Assembly: GCA_913777325.1 (NCBI GenBank)
Contig: CAJYSA010000047.1
Location: 62,001-126,000 of the forward strand
DNA: 64,000 nucleotides
Reading direction: 5' to 3'
Source of the DNA: an uncultured Sphingomonas sp.
GTDB taxonomy: Bacteria; Pseudomonadota; Alphaproteobacteria; Sphingomonadales; Sphingomonadaceae
Part shown: positions 35,903 through 45,903 of the stretch, piece after piece
How positions within the stretch are numbered: the stretch's first letter is position 1
How the letters are laid out: every line of letters begins with the position of its first letter
Made by a program: the position numbers and the translations under genes
The notes under the pieces: model-generated
Database searches by the model: none
What the model was told of the DNA's origin: nothing
The model's input: only the letters and a program-made list of their open reading frames with translations

Positions 35903-36109
35903 TCAGTTTCGGGGCCGCTTGAATATGAGGACGGTAGATTCAGTCTTACTCGCGATGTTTACTGGGCCAGCTGAGACAAGCTCCCATCCTTTATATCCGA
36001 GTTCTCGCAGCCCCTCTTCCAGATTGCAGCCCTTTAACTCCTGATTGTCCCAATCAGGTTTGGCGGCGTTCGCGGCGAAGCTTGCTACTTTATATTCCCA
36101 CCTAATCAC
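35903..36109 (-). CDS. DUF4177 protein inserted between carA and carB
   Basis: A 68-residue protein: IRWEYKV at the start, [10 protein letters not shown] in the middle and FKRP at the end, the pattern of DUF4177, a small single-domain family of unknown role. It starts with GTG in a GTGA overlap with the carA stop and ends one base before carB, so it is an embedded member of the car operon. GC content is clearly lower than in either neighbour, a sign of a recent arrival. No catalytic motif is seen. Confidence 0.75.
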   Translation of the reverse strand: MIRWEYKVASFAANAAKPDWDNQELKGCNLEEGLRELGYKGWELVSAGPVNIASKTESTVLIFKRPRN

Positions 36110-37362
36110 CGGACCACTCCGGTAAGCGCTCCCACAAACCGCTCGAACAGATAGAAACTATCCTGCGGCCCCGGGCTCGCCTCGGGGTGATACTGCACCG
36201 AGAACGCCGGGCGGTCGGTCAGTTCCAGCCCCGCGTTCGACCCGTCGAACAGCGACACATGCGTCTCGCGCGCGTTCGCGGGCAGCGAGTCGCGCTCGAC
36301 CGCGAAGCCGTGGTTCATGCTGGTGATCTCGACCGCGCCGTCCTGCACCCGTTTCACCGGGTGGTTCGCGCCGCGATGGCCCTGAAACATCTTGGTGGTG
36401 CGCGCGCCGACCGCGAGCGCCAGCAATTGGTGACCCAGGCAGATGCCGAACAGCGGCTTGCCCGTCTCCAGCAACTGGCGGATCACCGGCACGGCGTAGT
36501 CGCCGGTCGCGGCGGGGTCGCCGGGGCCGTTCGACAGGAAGATGCCGTCCGGGTTCAGCGCCATGATCTCGTCATAGGTCGCACTGGCGGGCACCACCGA
36601 CACCTTCGCCCCGGCCTGGACCAGATTGCGGAAGATGTTGAACTTGCTGCCATAATCGATCGCGACGACGTGTGGGCGGTTCTGCGGGGCACGTGCTTCG
36701 ACAGGCTCAGCACGAACGCCGTTTTCTTCACCCGCTCGTCCTGAGCTTGTCGAAGGACGTGTGTCGGACGCTTCGTCATAGCCGAACCCCAGCCGCCAGA
36801 TGCCGCCGGCCCAGGTGCCGTGCGTCTCACGCGTGACGTCCTTGGCGAGGTCCATGCCCTCCAGCCCCGGCCAGCCGCGCGCCATCTTGAGCAGCGCGTC
36901 GAGGTCGAAGTCGCCAGTCGGCGAATGCGCGACGACGCCGTTCGGCGCGCCGCCCGAACGGATGCGCCGCGTCAGCGCGCGGGTGTCGATCCCGGCGAGG
37001 CCGATGCGCGTGTGGCGCTTCATCCAGCCGTCGAGGTTCTCCATCGCGCGGAAGTTCGACGGCGCGGTCGGATCCTCGCGGACGATCATGCCCAAAGCGT
37101 GCGGATTGTCCGCCTCCACGTCGTCCGGGTTCGCCCCGACGTTGCCGATGTGCGGGAAGGTGAAGGTGATGATCTGCCCCGCGAACGACGGGTCGGTCAT
37201 GATCTCCTGATAGCCCGTCATCGCGGTGTGGAAGCAGACTTCCCCTACGGCAGCGCCCTCCGCGCCGAAACCTCGGCCCCACGCGACCTCGCCATTGGCC
37301 AGGACGAGAACGCCGGTGGCGCCTTCGGGCATGGGGGCGTGCGGAAACTCAGGCTCGGCCAT
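36106..37362 (-). CDS. carA: Carbamoyl-phosphate synthase small subunit (glutaminase)
   Basis: A 418-residue subunit that hydrolyses glutamine and hands ammonia to CarB. The N-terminal interaction domain ends near residue 190, and the class I glutamine amidotransferase domain carries the nucleophile in GICLGHQ and the HPEASPGP His-Glu pair. About 24 residues (RPSTSSGRAGEENGVRAEPV and following) between residues 200 and 224 are encoded by a dispersed palindromic repeat and lie in the linker between domains, so the enzyme can still work. The frame is intact. Length is 20-30 residues over the usual size, which equals the insertion. Confidence 0.95.
   Translation of the reverse strand: MAEPEFPHAPMPEGATGVLVLANGEVAWGRGFGAEGAAVGEVCFHTAMTGYQEIMTDPSFAGQIITFTFPHIGNVGANPDDVEADNPHALGMIVREDPTAPSNFRAMENLDGWMKRHTRIGLAGIDTRALTRRIRSGGAPNGVVAHSPTGDFDLDALLKMARGWPGLEGMDLAKDVTRETHGTWAGGIWRLGFGYDEASDTRPSTSSGRAGEENGVRAEPVEARAPQNRPHVVAIDYGSKFNIFRNLVQAGAKVSVVPASATYDEIMALNPDGIFLSNGPGDPAATGDYAVPVIRQLLETGKPLFGICLGHQLLALAVGARTTKMFQGHRGANHPVKRVQDGAVEITSMNHGFAVERDSLPANARETHVSLFDGSNAGLELTDRPAFSVQYHPEASPGPQDSFYLFERFVGALTGVVR
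36690..36762. repeat. REP-like palindrome inserted in frame in carA
   Basis: Inverted arms at about 36690-36718 (containing CTTCGACAGGCTCAGCACG) and 36734-36762 (containing CGTCCTGAGCTTGTCGAAG) match the element at 26102-26184. The arms differ from each other at a few positions. The length is a multiple of three within the coding frame, and the translated peptide has the characteristic VRAEPVEA and RPSTSSG signatures of such repeats. Confidence 0.8.
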
Positions 37363-37457
37363 GATGGGCGGGCACTCCTTGAATGGGTCGGCAATGTCGC
37401 TAAGCCCCGCCCGCTAGAGACGCATCGGCGATGCGTCAATCTGTTAAGGACGAGTGG

Positions 37458-37913
37458 ATGATTCGCGACGACATCAAGGCAGCGCAGATCGCGGCGATGA
37501 AGGCCGGCGACAAGGAAGCGCGCGGCGCTATCGGTCTGATTCAGGCCGCGATCAAGAATCGCGATATCGAGGCGCGCACCGGCACCGCGCCGACCGACGA
37601 CGACGCGCTGGTGATCGAGGTGCTGCAGAAGATGGTCAAGCAGCGCCGCGAATCGATCGCGATGTACGAACAGGGCGGCCGCGCCGAACTCGCCGCCGCC
37701 GAGGCCGCCGAAGTCGCGGTGATCGAACGCTTCCTGCCCGCGCAGATGAGCGAGGAGGAGACGAAGGCGGCGATCGAGGCGATCAAGGCCGATCTGGGCG
37801 CGAGCGGCATGAAGGACATGGGCCGCGTGATGGCCGAACTGAAGGCGCGCCACGCGACGACGCTCGACATGAGCAAGGCGAGCGGGCTGGTGAAGGCGGC
37901 CTTGGCCGGGTGA
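37458..37913 (+). CDS. GatB/YqeY domain protein
   Basis: A 151-residue helical protein of the YqeY family, related to the tail domain of the GatB amidotransferase subunit. Signs are IRDDIKAAQIAAMKAGDK, TDDDALVIEVLQKMVKQRRE, AEVAVIERFLPAQMSEEE and the GMKDMGRVMAEL segment. It may bind tRNA. The ATG at 37458 is preferred to the upstream ATG because the family begins there and TAAGGA lies 8-9 bases ahead. Confidence 0.85.
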   Translation: MIRDDIKAAQIAAMKAGDKEARGAIGLIQAAIKNRDIEARTGTAPTDDDALVIEVLQKMVKQRRESIAMYEQGGRAELAAAEAAEVAVIERFLPAQMSEEETKAAIEAIKADLGASGMKDMGRVMAELKARHATTLDMSKASGLVKAALAG

Positions 37914-37919
37914 CCGGAT

Positions 37920-37955
37920 CTCCCCTCCCGCTTGCGGGAGGGGTCGGGGGAGGGC
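37920..37955. repeat. Palindromic repeat upstream of DUF559 gene
   Basis: The core CCCCTCCCGCTTGCGGGAGG is an almost perfect palindrome (10-base arms) followed by a G-rich tail. An inverted copy lies at 38288-38328 on the other side of the DUF559 gene. The tail supplies part of the ribosome site of that gene. Confidence 0.75.
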
Positions 37956-37957
37956 AA

Positions 37958-38332
37958 ATGGAACAACGCACCAGGGCTCAACAGCTTCGTCGTGACGCCA
38001 CCCCCGCCGAGCGCCTGCTATGGCAGCATCTGTCCGCGAGAAAGGTTGCAGGCACGCGTTTCAACCGCCAAGTGCCGATCGGGCCGTACATCTGCGACTT
38101 CGTGGCGCGGTCGGTCAGGCTCGTCATCGAGGTGGATGGCGGTCAGCATGGGTGGCAAAGTGACAAAGACGCGACTCGGACGCACTATCTGGAAGGTCTT
38201 GGTTACACCGTGATGCGCTTCTGGAACCACGATGTGACGGAACGGACCGGAGGCGTGGTGCAGCGTATCGAGGCAGTGATTGCTGCGCTCCCCTCCCCCC
38301 ACCCCTCCCGCAAGCGGGAGGGGAGCAAATGA
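37958..38332 (+). CDS. DUF559 endonuclease-like protein
   Basis: A 124-residue protein with the Vsr/PD-(D/E)xK-type fold of DUF559: LRRDATPAERLLWQHLS at the start, the core VPIGPYICDFVA, then VIEVDGGQHG with the catalytic Asp/Glu pair, and YTVMRFWNHDV. Such proteins are common in sphingomonads and are probably nucleases of unknown target. The last ten residues (PSPHPSRKREG) are encoded by the flanking repeat. The stop overlaps the dnaG ATG (ATGA). Confidence 0.8.
   Translation: MEQRTRAQQLRRDATPAERLLWQHLSARKVAGTRFNRQVPIGPYICDFVARSVRLVIEVDGGQHGWQSDKDATRTHYLEGLGYTVMRFWNHDVTERTGGVVQRIEAVIAALPSPHPSRKREGSK
38288..38328. repeat. Inverted copy of palindromic repeat downstream of DUF559 gene
   Basis: CCCCTCCCCCCACCCCTCCC followed by GCAAGCGGGAGGGG is the reverse complement of the element at 37920-37955 with a few changes. 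It encodes the end of the DUF559 protein and lies immediately before dnaG. Confidence 0.75.
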
Positions 38333-40223
38333 GCCTCACCCCCGCCTTCCTCGACGAACTGCGCGCGCGCACCTCGCTGACCGCGCTCGTCGGCAAGAGC
38401 GTGAAGCTCACCCGCGCCGGGCGCGAGTCCAAGGGTTGCTGCCCGTTCCATAACGAGAAGACGCCCAGCTTCTACGTCAACGACGACAAGGGCTTCTATC
38501 ACTGCTTCGGCTGTTCGGCGCACGGCGACGCGATTCGCTGGATGACCGATCATCAGGGTCTGCCGTTCATGGACGCGGTGAAGGAACTCGCCGCCGCCGC
38601 CGGGATGGAGGTTCCCGCCCCCGACGCGCGCGCCGCGCAGCGCGCCGAGCGCGCCAAGTCGCTCCATGACGTGATGCAGGCCGCCGCCGACTGGTTCGTC
38701 CAGCAACTCGGCGGGATCGACGGCGCGGAGGCGCGCGCGCTGCTCGACCGGCGCGGGATCAAGGAGGCCACGCGCAAGGCGTTCGGGTTCGGCTATGCGC
38801 CCGATGCGCGCGGCAGACTGCGCACCGCGCTGAAAGACTTCGGCGACGCGATGCTGATCGAGGCCGGGCTGCTGATCCAGGTCGAGGGCAAGGAGCCGTA
38901 CGACCGCTTCCGTGGCCGGCTGATGATCCCGATCCGCGACCCGCGCGGACGCGTGATCGCGTTCGGCGGGCGGATCATCGGCGAGGGCGAGCCGAAGTAC
39001 CTCAACTCGCCGGACACGCCGCTGTTCGACAAGGGCCGCACGCTCTACAACCTCGACCGCGCGTCGCCCGCCGCGCGCAAGACCGAGCGGCTGTTCGTGG
39101 TCGAGGGCTATATGGACGCGATCGCGCTGGCCCAGGGCGGGATCGGCGAGACGGTCGCACCGCTCGGCACCGCGCTGACCGAGCAGCAACTGGAGCGGTT
39201 GTGGCGCGTCGTCGACGTGCCGGTGCTGTGCTTCGACGGTGACAAGCCCGGGCAGAAGGCCGCGATCCGCGCCGCGCATCGCGCGCTGCCGATGCTGGCG
39301 CCGGGGCGCAGCCTGGGCTTCGCGACGCTGCCGGAGGGTCAGGATCCCGACGATCTGATGCGCACAAAGGGCGCGTCGGCGTTCGAGGCGCTGGTCCGCG
39401 ACGCGGAACCGCTGGCCGACCGGCTATGGAAGCACGAGCTTGCCGCCGAGCCGCTCGACACCCCCGAACAGCGCGCCGGCCTCAGGAAGCGGCTGAACGA
39501 TCTGGCCGAGACGATCGCCGACCCATCGGTGAAGGCCGAATACAAGGCCGAGTTTCGCCACCGCTTCGACGAGCGCTTCGCGCGCCAGCGTCAGCCGTTC
39601 CAGCAGCGGCAGCCCTTCTATCCGATGGGCCAGCGCAAGCCGGGCCAGAAATGGACCCCGCCCCCGCCCCCGGTGACCGAGGACGCCAAGAAGGTCCGTG
39701 CGGCGGGCAATATCGATCGCGTGCTCGCCAAGGCGGTGCTGGCCGGGCTGATCCGGCATCCGGCGGAGATCGCGCGGCACATGGAGATGCTGGGCAGCCT
39801 GAAGCTGGCGGACGGAGCGTTGGGGCGGCTGTTCGAGGCGGTCGTCGACGTCGCGCTGGAGGATCGCCGGGCCGGACCGCTTGATAGCGGAAGGATGGTC
39901 ACCATATTGGCACGATCCGGTTTCGAGGCGATCGCCCATGATCTTCTGAGAGCCGATACGATGCCCTATTCGTTCACCCGTGCCGATGGCGACGAAAAAC
40001 AGGCGCGCGACGACCTCGACGAGGCGATCGCGGTGCTGGTCGCGCGGCCGGAGGTGGATGCGGCGCTGGCGGAGGCGACCTCCGCGATGCAGACGCATTT
40101 CACCCCCGAGGCGTTTGAACGACAGGTGGCGTTGGTGAACGAACAGCGGGCGCTGGACGAGCGACTTGCAAATCTGGTGCAGGCAAACGAAGACGCCCGC
40201 GCGCTTGGACCCGAGGACGATTG

Positions 40224-40224
<1 letters not shown>
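38329..40224 (+). CDS. dnaG: DNA primase
   Basis: A 631-residue primase for chromosome replication. The zinc domain is CCPFHNEK...[10 protein letters not shown] (residues about 36-65), the RNA-polymerase core contains [18 protein letters not shown], and the Toprim acids lie in [10 protein letters not shown] and CFDGDKPGQ. The C-terminal 150 residues are the DnaB-interacting helicase-binding domain. The stop overlaps the rpoD ATG (TGATG), the conserved dnaG-rpoD operon. Confidence 0.96.
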
Positions 40225-42254
<2,030 letters not shown>

Positions 42255-42260
42255 TCCTTA

Positions 42261-42298
42261 ACCGGCCGGCAATCACGATTGCCGGCCGGTCATCTTTT
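42261..42298 (+). terminator. Intrinsic terminator of dnaG-rpoD
   Basis: A perfect 13-bp stem (ACCGGCCGGCAAT at 42261-42273 with its complement at 42278-42290) around a CACG loop is followed by CATCTTTTA. It begins six bases after the rpoD stop. Confidence 0.9.
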
Positions 42299-42392
42299 AT
42301 GCCTCTGTAAACCCGAATTTTACAGTCGCTCCGTTACCTCCGATGCGCCGGTCGCACTCACGTGCCGGCCTGGCGGGTGAGCGGAGGAAAGC

Positions 42393-43052
42393 GTGACCAT
42401 CGCACTGGACAAACGCGCGGCGGGGTGTGCCGACACGATCCTGGCCATGGTCGCCAGCGACGGCACCGCCGCGTCGCCGCACGCCCGCGCGCTGATGCAG
42501 CCCGCCGCCACCCTACGGGACATCGCCGATGCGGTGCACGCCTTGTGCGTGATCCACGGCGCCTTCCCGGGCATCGTCGATCGCGCGGGCACCGCCTGCG
42601 TCGATCCGGCGGAAGGCACGTGGCTGGAACGCGCGGCGGCCGCGATGAGCGCGGAGCGCGCGCTGCTGGTGCGCCTCACCGCCGCCGCCGGCCCCCTGCC
42701 CTCCACCCCCGGCCAGGCCGCGTCGGAAACCGCGATCACCGGACAGCGCAATGCGCTGGAGATGCTGGCGCGTTCCGACCGCCGGGGCTGCGCCACCGGC
42801 ACCGCCATAGCCTTCGTGCTGGACTGGGCGGCGGTGCGCGGCGTGCTGGACGCGTGTGCGAAGCGCATGGCGCTTCCCGCCGGCGCGCCCTTCGCCCAGG
42901 TCGCGAGCGAGACCATCACGCTGCTGCGCGCGATCGAGGCCCCCGCGCCGGTCGAGCGCGCGATGGCGTTCGGCGCGCAACAGATGCTCGCCCAGCATCG
43001 CGGGCTGTGGCAGCTTCTCGAGGCCCGCGCCGTCGCGCGCGGCGAGATGTGA
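42393..43052 (+). CDS. Conserved hypothetical protein
   Basis: A 219-residue Ala-rich helical protein with five Cys residues spread along its length. The stretches DIADAVHALCVIHGAFPGIV and ARSDRRGCATGTAIAFVLDW seem conserved but are not a known motif. No signal peptide or membrane segment. It begins with GTGACC-type spacing before ATG and stands alone between rpoD and the MoxR gene. I do not recognise it. Confidence 0.6.
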   Translation: MTIALDKRAAGCADTILAMVASDGTAASPHARALMQPAATLRDIADAVHALCVIHGAFPGIVDRAGTACVDPAEGTWLERAAAAMSAERALLVRLTAAAGPLPSTPGQAASETAITGQRNALEMLARSDRRGCATGTAIAFVLDWAAVRGVLDACAKRMALPAGAPFAQVASETITLLRAIEAPAPVERAMAFGAQQMLAQHRGLWQLLEARAVARGEM

Positions 43053-43128
43053 TCGCCGCTTAACGGTTGCGCCAGCCGCCTACGCGTCGCTATCCATACC
43101 CGATCTTCGATGAGGGACGGGAAAGCGG

Positions 43129-43980
43129 ATGCAGCGCTTCGAGGGCACGCGCGACTATGTCGCCACCGACGATCTGAAAGTGGCGGTGAACGCGGCGGTC
43201 GCGCTGCGCCGCCCGCTGCTGGTGAAGGGGGAGCCGGGCACCGGCAAGACCGTGCTGGCGCAGGAGATCGCGCGCGCCGCCGACGCCGAGTTGATCGAAT
43301 GGAACGTCAAGTCGACCACCAAGGCGCAACAGGGGCTGTACGAATATGACGCGGTGGCCCGGCTGCGCGACGGCCAGCTCGGCGATCCGCGCGTCCACGA
43401 CATCGCCAATTACATCCGCCGCGGCAAATTGTGGGAGGCGTTCACCCGCCCCACGCCGCCGGTGCTGCTGATCGACGAGATCGACAAGGCCGATATCGAA
43501 TTCCCCAACGATCTGCTTCAGGAGCTCGATCGGATGGAATTCCATGTCTACGAAACCGGCGAGACGGTGCGCGCGGCACAGCGCCCGATCGTGGTCATCA
43601 CATCGAACAACGAGAAGGAATTGCCCGACGCGTTCCTGCGCCGCTGCTTCTTCCATTACATCCGCTTCCCCGATCGTGAGACGATGCAGGCGATCGTCGA
43701 CGTGCACTTTCCGGGGATCCAGAAGCTGCTGGTCTCGCGCGCGATGGACATCTTCTACGAGGTCCGCGAGGTGCCGGGCCTGAAGAAGAAGCCGTCGACC
43801 AGCGAATTGCTCGATTGGCTGCGGCTGCTCCTGCACGAGGACATGCCGCTGGAGGTGTTGCAGAACCGCGATCCGACGAAGGCGATCCCGCCGCTGCACG
43901 GCGCGTTGCTGAAGAACGAGCAGGACGTGATGCTGTTCGAACGGTTGGCGTTCATGGCGCGGCGGCAGCCCCGCGGCTGA
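43129..43980 (+). CDS. MoxR-type AAA+ ATPase
   Basis: A 283-residue AAA+ chaperone. Walker A is GEPGTGKT at residues 34-41, Walker B is LLIDEIDK with Asp116 and Glu117, sensor 1 is the ITSNN segment, and the arginine finger region is LRRCFFHYIRFPD. It pairs with a downstream VWA protein, the typical MoxR-VWA (CoxD-CoxE-like) arrangement used to mature metalloenzymes or protein complexes; the client is not encoded here. The stop overlaps the next ATG (TGATG). Confidence 0.88.
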   Translation: MQRFEGTRDYVATDDLKVAVNAAVALRRPLLVKGEPGTGKTVLAQEIARAADAELIEWNVKSTTKAQQGLYEYDAVARLRDGQLGDPRVHDIANYIRRGKLWEAFTRPTPPVLLIDEIDKADIEFPNDLLQELDRMEFHVYETGETVRAAQRPIVVITSNNEKELPDAFLRRCFFHYIRFPDRETMQAIVDVHFPGIQKLLVSRAMDIFYEVREVPGLKKKPSTSELLDWLRLLLHEDMPLEVLQNRDPTKAIPPLHGALLKNEQDVMLFERLAFMARRQPRG

Positions 43981-45158
43981 TGTTCCTCGCTTTCCTCGAC
44001 CAGTTGCGCGGCGCCGGCATCCCGGCGGGCATGAAGGAGCATCTGTTGCTTCTCGACGCCCTGCGGGCCGAGGTGATCGACCATACGCCGGAACAATTCT
44101 ATCATCTTTCCCGCGCGATCTACGTCAAGGACGAGGCACTCTACGACCGGTTCGACCGGGTGTTCGCGCATGTCTTCAAGGGACTGGAAACCAGTTTCGC
44201 CACTCCCGGCGGCGAGATCCCCGCCGAATGGCTGAAGGCGGTGGCCCAGCGCTATCTCAGCCCCGAGGAAATGGCGGCAATGGAGTCGCTGGGGTCGTGG
44301 GACACGATCATGGAGACGCTGCGCCAGCGACTGGAGGAGCAGCACGCGCGTCATCAGGGCGGCTCCAAATGGATCGGCACCGGCGGTACCAGCCCGTTCG
44401 GGAATGGCGGCTACAATCCCGAGGGGGTGCGGATCGGCGGCGAATCGACGCATCGCCGCGCGATCAAGGTGTGGGACCAGCGCATGTTCCGCGATCTGGA
44501 CAACACCCGCGAACTGGGGACGCGCAACATCAAGGTCGCGCTGCGCCGTCTGCGCCGCTTCGCGCGCGAAGGGGCGGCGGAGGAACTGGACGTGGACGCG
44601 ACGATCGCCGGCACCGCCCGACGCGGCTGGCTGGATGTCGCCATGCGGCCGGAGCGGCGCAATGCGGTCAAGCTGCTGCTGTTCCTCGACGTCGGCGGGT
44701 CCATGGATCCGCATATCCGGCTGTGCGAGGAATTGTTCTCCGCGGCCACCGCCGAGTTTCGCCACCTCGAATTCTTCTACTTCCACAATTGTCCCTACGA
44801 GGGCGTGTGGAAGGACAATCGTCGCCGCTTCCAGGAACGCACGCCGCTATGGGACGTGCTGCACCGCTTCGGGCACGACCACAAACTGCTGCTGGTCGGC
44901 GATGCATCGATGAGCCCGTATGAGATCACCCAGCCCGGCGGCTCGGTGGAGCATATGAACGAGGAAGCCGGCGCGACATGGATGCGGCGGCTGACCGCCA
45001 CCTATCCTGCCGCCGCCTGGCTGAACCCCCTGCCCCGCGCGCAATGGGATTACACCGCGTCGATCGCGATCATGCGCGAGTTGATGGCGGACCGCATGTA
45101 TCCGCTCACGCTCGATGGGCTGGACGAGGCGATGCGCGAGCTTACCCGCAAGCACTGA
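43980..45158 (+). CDS. VWA domain protein, CoxE-like
   Basis: A 392-residue cytosolic protein with no signal peptide. The C-terminal half is a von Willebrand A domain with LFLDVGGSMDPHI as a modified MIDAS (DxGGS in place of DxSxS) and LLLVGDASMSPYE as the later metal-site strand. The N-terminal half is helical. It is translationally coupled to the MoxR ATPase and presumably binds its substrate. The missing first Ser of MIDAS is notable, since DxSxS is usual; metal binding may be weakened. Confidence 0.82.
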   Translation: MFLAFLDQLRGAGIPAGMKEHLLLLDALRAEVIDHTPEQFYHLSRAIYVKDEALYDRFDRVFAHVFKGLETSFATPGGEIPAEWLKAVAQRYLSPEEMAAMESLGSWDTIMETLRQRLEEQHARHQGGSKWIGTGGTSPFGNGGYNPEGVRIGGESTHRRAIKVWDQRMFRDLDNTRELGTRNIKVALRRLRRFAREGAAEELDVDATIAGTARRGWLDVAMRPERRNAVKLLLFLDVGGSMDPHIRLCEELFSAATAEFRHLEFFYFHNCPYEGVWKDNRRRFQERTPLWDVLHRFGHDHKLLLVGDASMSPYEITQPGGSVEHMNEEAGATWMRRLTATYPAAAWLNPLPRAQWDYTASIAIMRELMADRMYPLTLDGLDEAMRELTRKH

Positions 45159-45283
45159 CGCGTCGAACAAACGGATGCAGAAGCCGCATCTGCGATCGCG
45201 CAGGTTGCAATTGCTGCATCACGCTTTCTTCACCAGATCGGCCCCATGTGCTGCATCGCAGCAAGACGTTTCGGAGGCCCAAG

Positions 45284-45367
45284 ATGCTTTATTTGTTCTA
45301 CCTGATCGCCCAGTACCGCACCGAAGCGCGCAACCGCGCGATCGCCGCAAACGGCCGCCTCGCCTGA
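45284..45367 (+). CDS. Possible 27-residue peptide with strong ribosome site
   Basis: A short frame starting ATG at 45284 is preceded by CGGAGGCC at ideal spacing. It encodes a hydrophobic N-terminus (MLYLFYLIAQYRTE) and a polar basic end. Only the ribosome site and the composition support it. It could be a small membrane peptide or the remnant of a gene. Confidence 0.35.
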   Translation: MLYLFYLIAQYRTEARNRAIAANGRLA

Positions 45368-45388
45368 TCCACCGTCCGGGCGCGCCGG

Positions 45389-45781
45389 CTATTTCGTCGA
45401 GCGCGCATAGGGCGTGAACATACCAAGGATCAGCGGCGCCTTGGGGATGCGGGACAGCCGGCCGATGGGGGTCACCCGATCGTTCCGGCAAAGCTGCGAG
45501 CCGAACGGCTCCGTCACCAGCACGTCATCGTCGTCGAGCATGTCCGCACGGGCGCGCGGCACGTTGACGTAGAGGCGCGCGCCGCTGCGCCAGACGATCG
45601 CCTTCCCACGGACGATCACCGCCGACGCGTCGGTGGGCGACACCGCGATACACCGCACCGGCGGCTGCGCCACACGCCCCTTCAGCATGTCGGCCAGCTC
45701 GGAGTCCGCGCTCGGTCGGGCGGCATGGGCGGACGTGGCCATGGCGATGGCCAGCACGGCGGCGGCGATACGACACTTCAT
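45389..45781 (-). CDS. Secreted hypothetical protein
   Basis: A 130-residue protein with a signal peptide (MKCRIAAAVLAIAMATSAHA, cleaved after AHA). The mature part has two Cys that may form a disulphide (VRCIAVSP and LCRNDRV) and a beta-rich pattern. A start three codons earlier is possible. Function is unknown, probably periplasmic. Confidence 0.7.
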   Translation of the reverse strand: MKCRIAAAVLAIAMATSAHAARPSADSELADMLKGRVAQPPVRCIAVSPTDASAVIVRGKAIVWRSGARLYVNVPRARADMLDDDDVLVTEPFGSQLCRNDRVTPIGRLSRIPKAPLILGMFTPYARSTK

Positions 45782-45903
45782 GACGCCCATATAGCACGGT
45801 CCGAGGTCGTCCGCACGACACGGGCTGATCCGGAGCAAGTTGATTGTTCCGGAACGCGCCGTGGCGACGGTCCGTTCTGGGCGCCTATGGACGCGACCCG
45901 CTG

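Noticed and set aside
37920-38328. Paired repeats as a CRISPR array
   Set aside because: Only two copies exist, in opposite orientation and 330 bases apart with a gene between them; no spacer-repeat periodicity and no cas genes.
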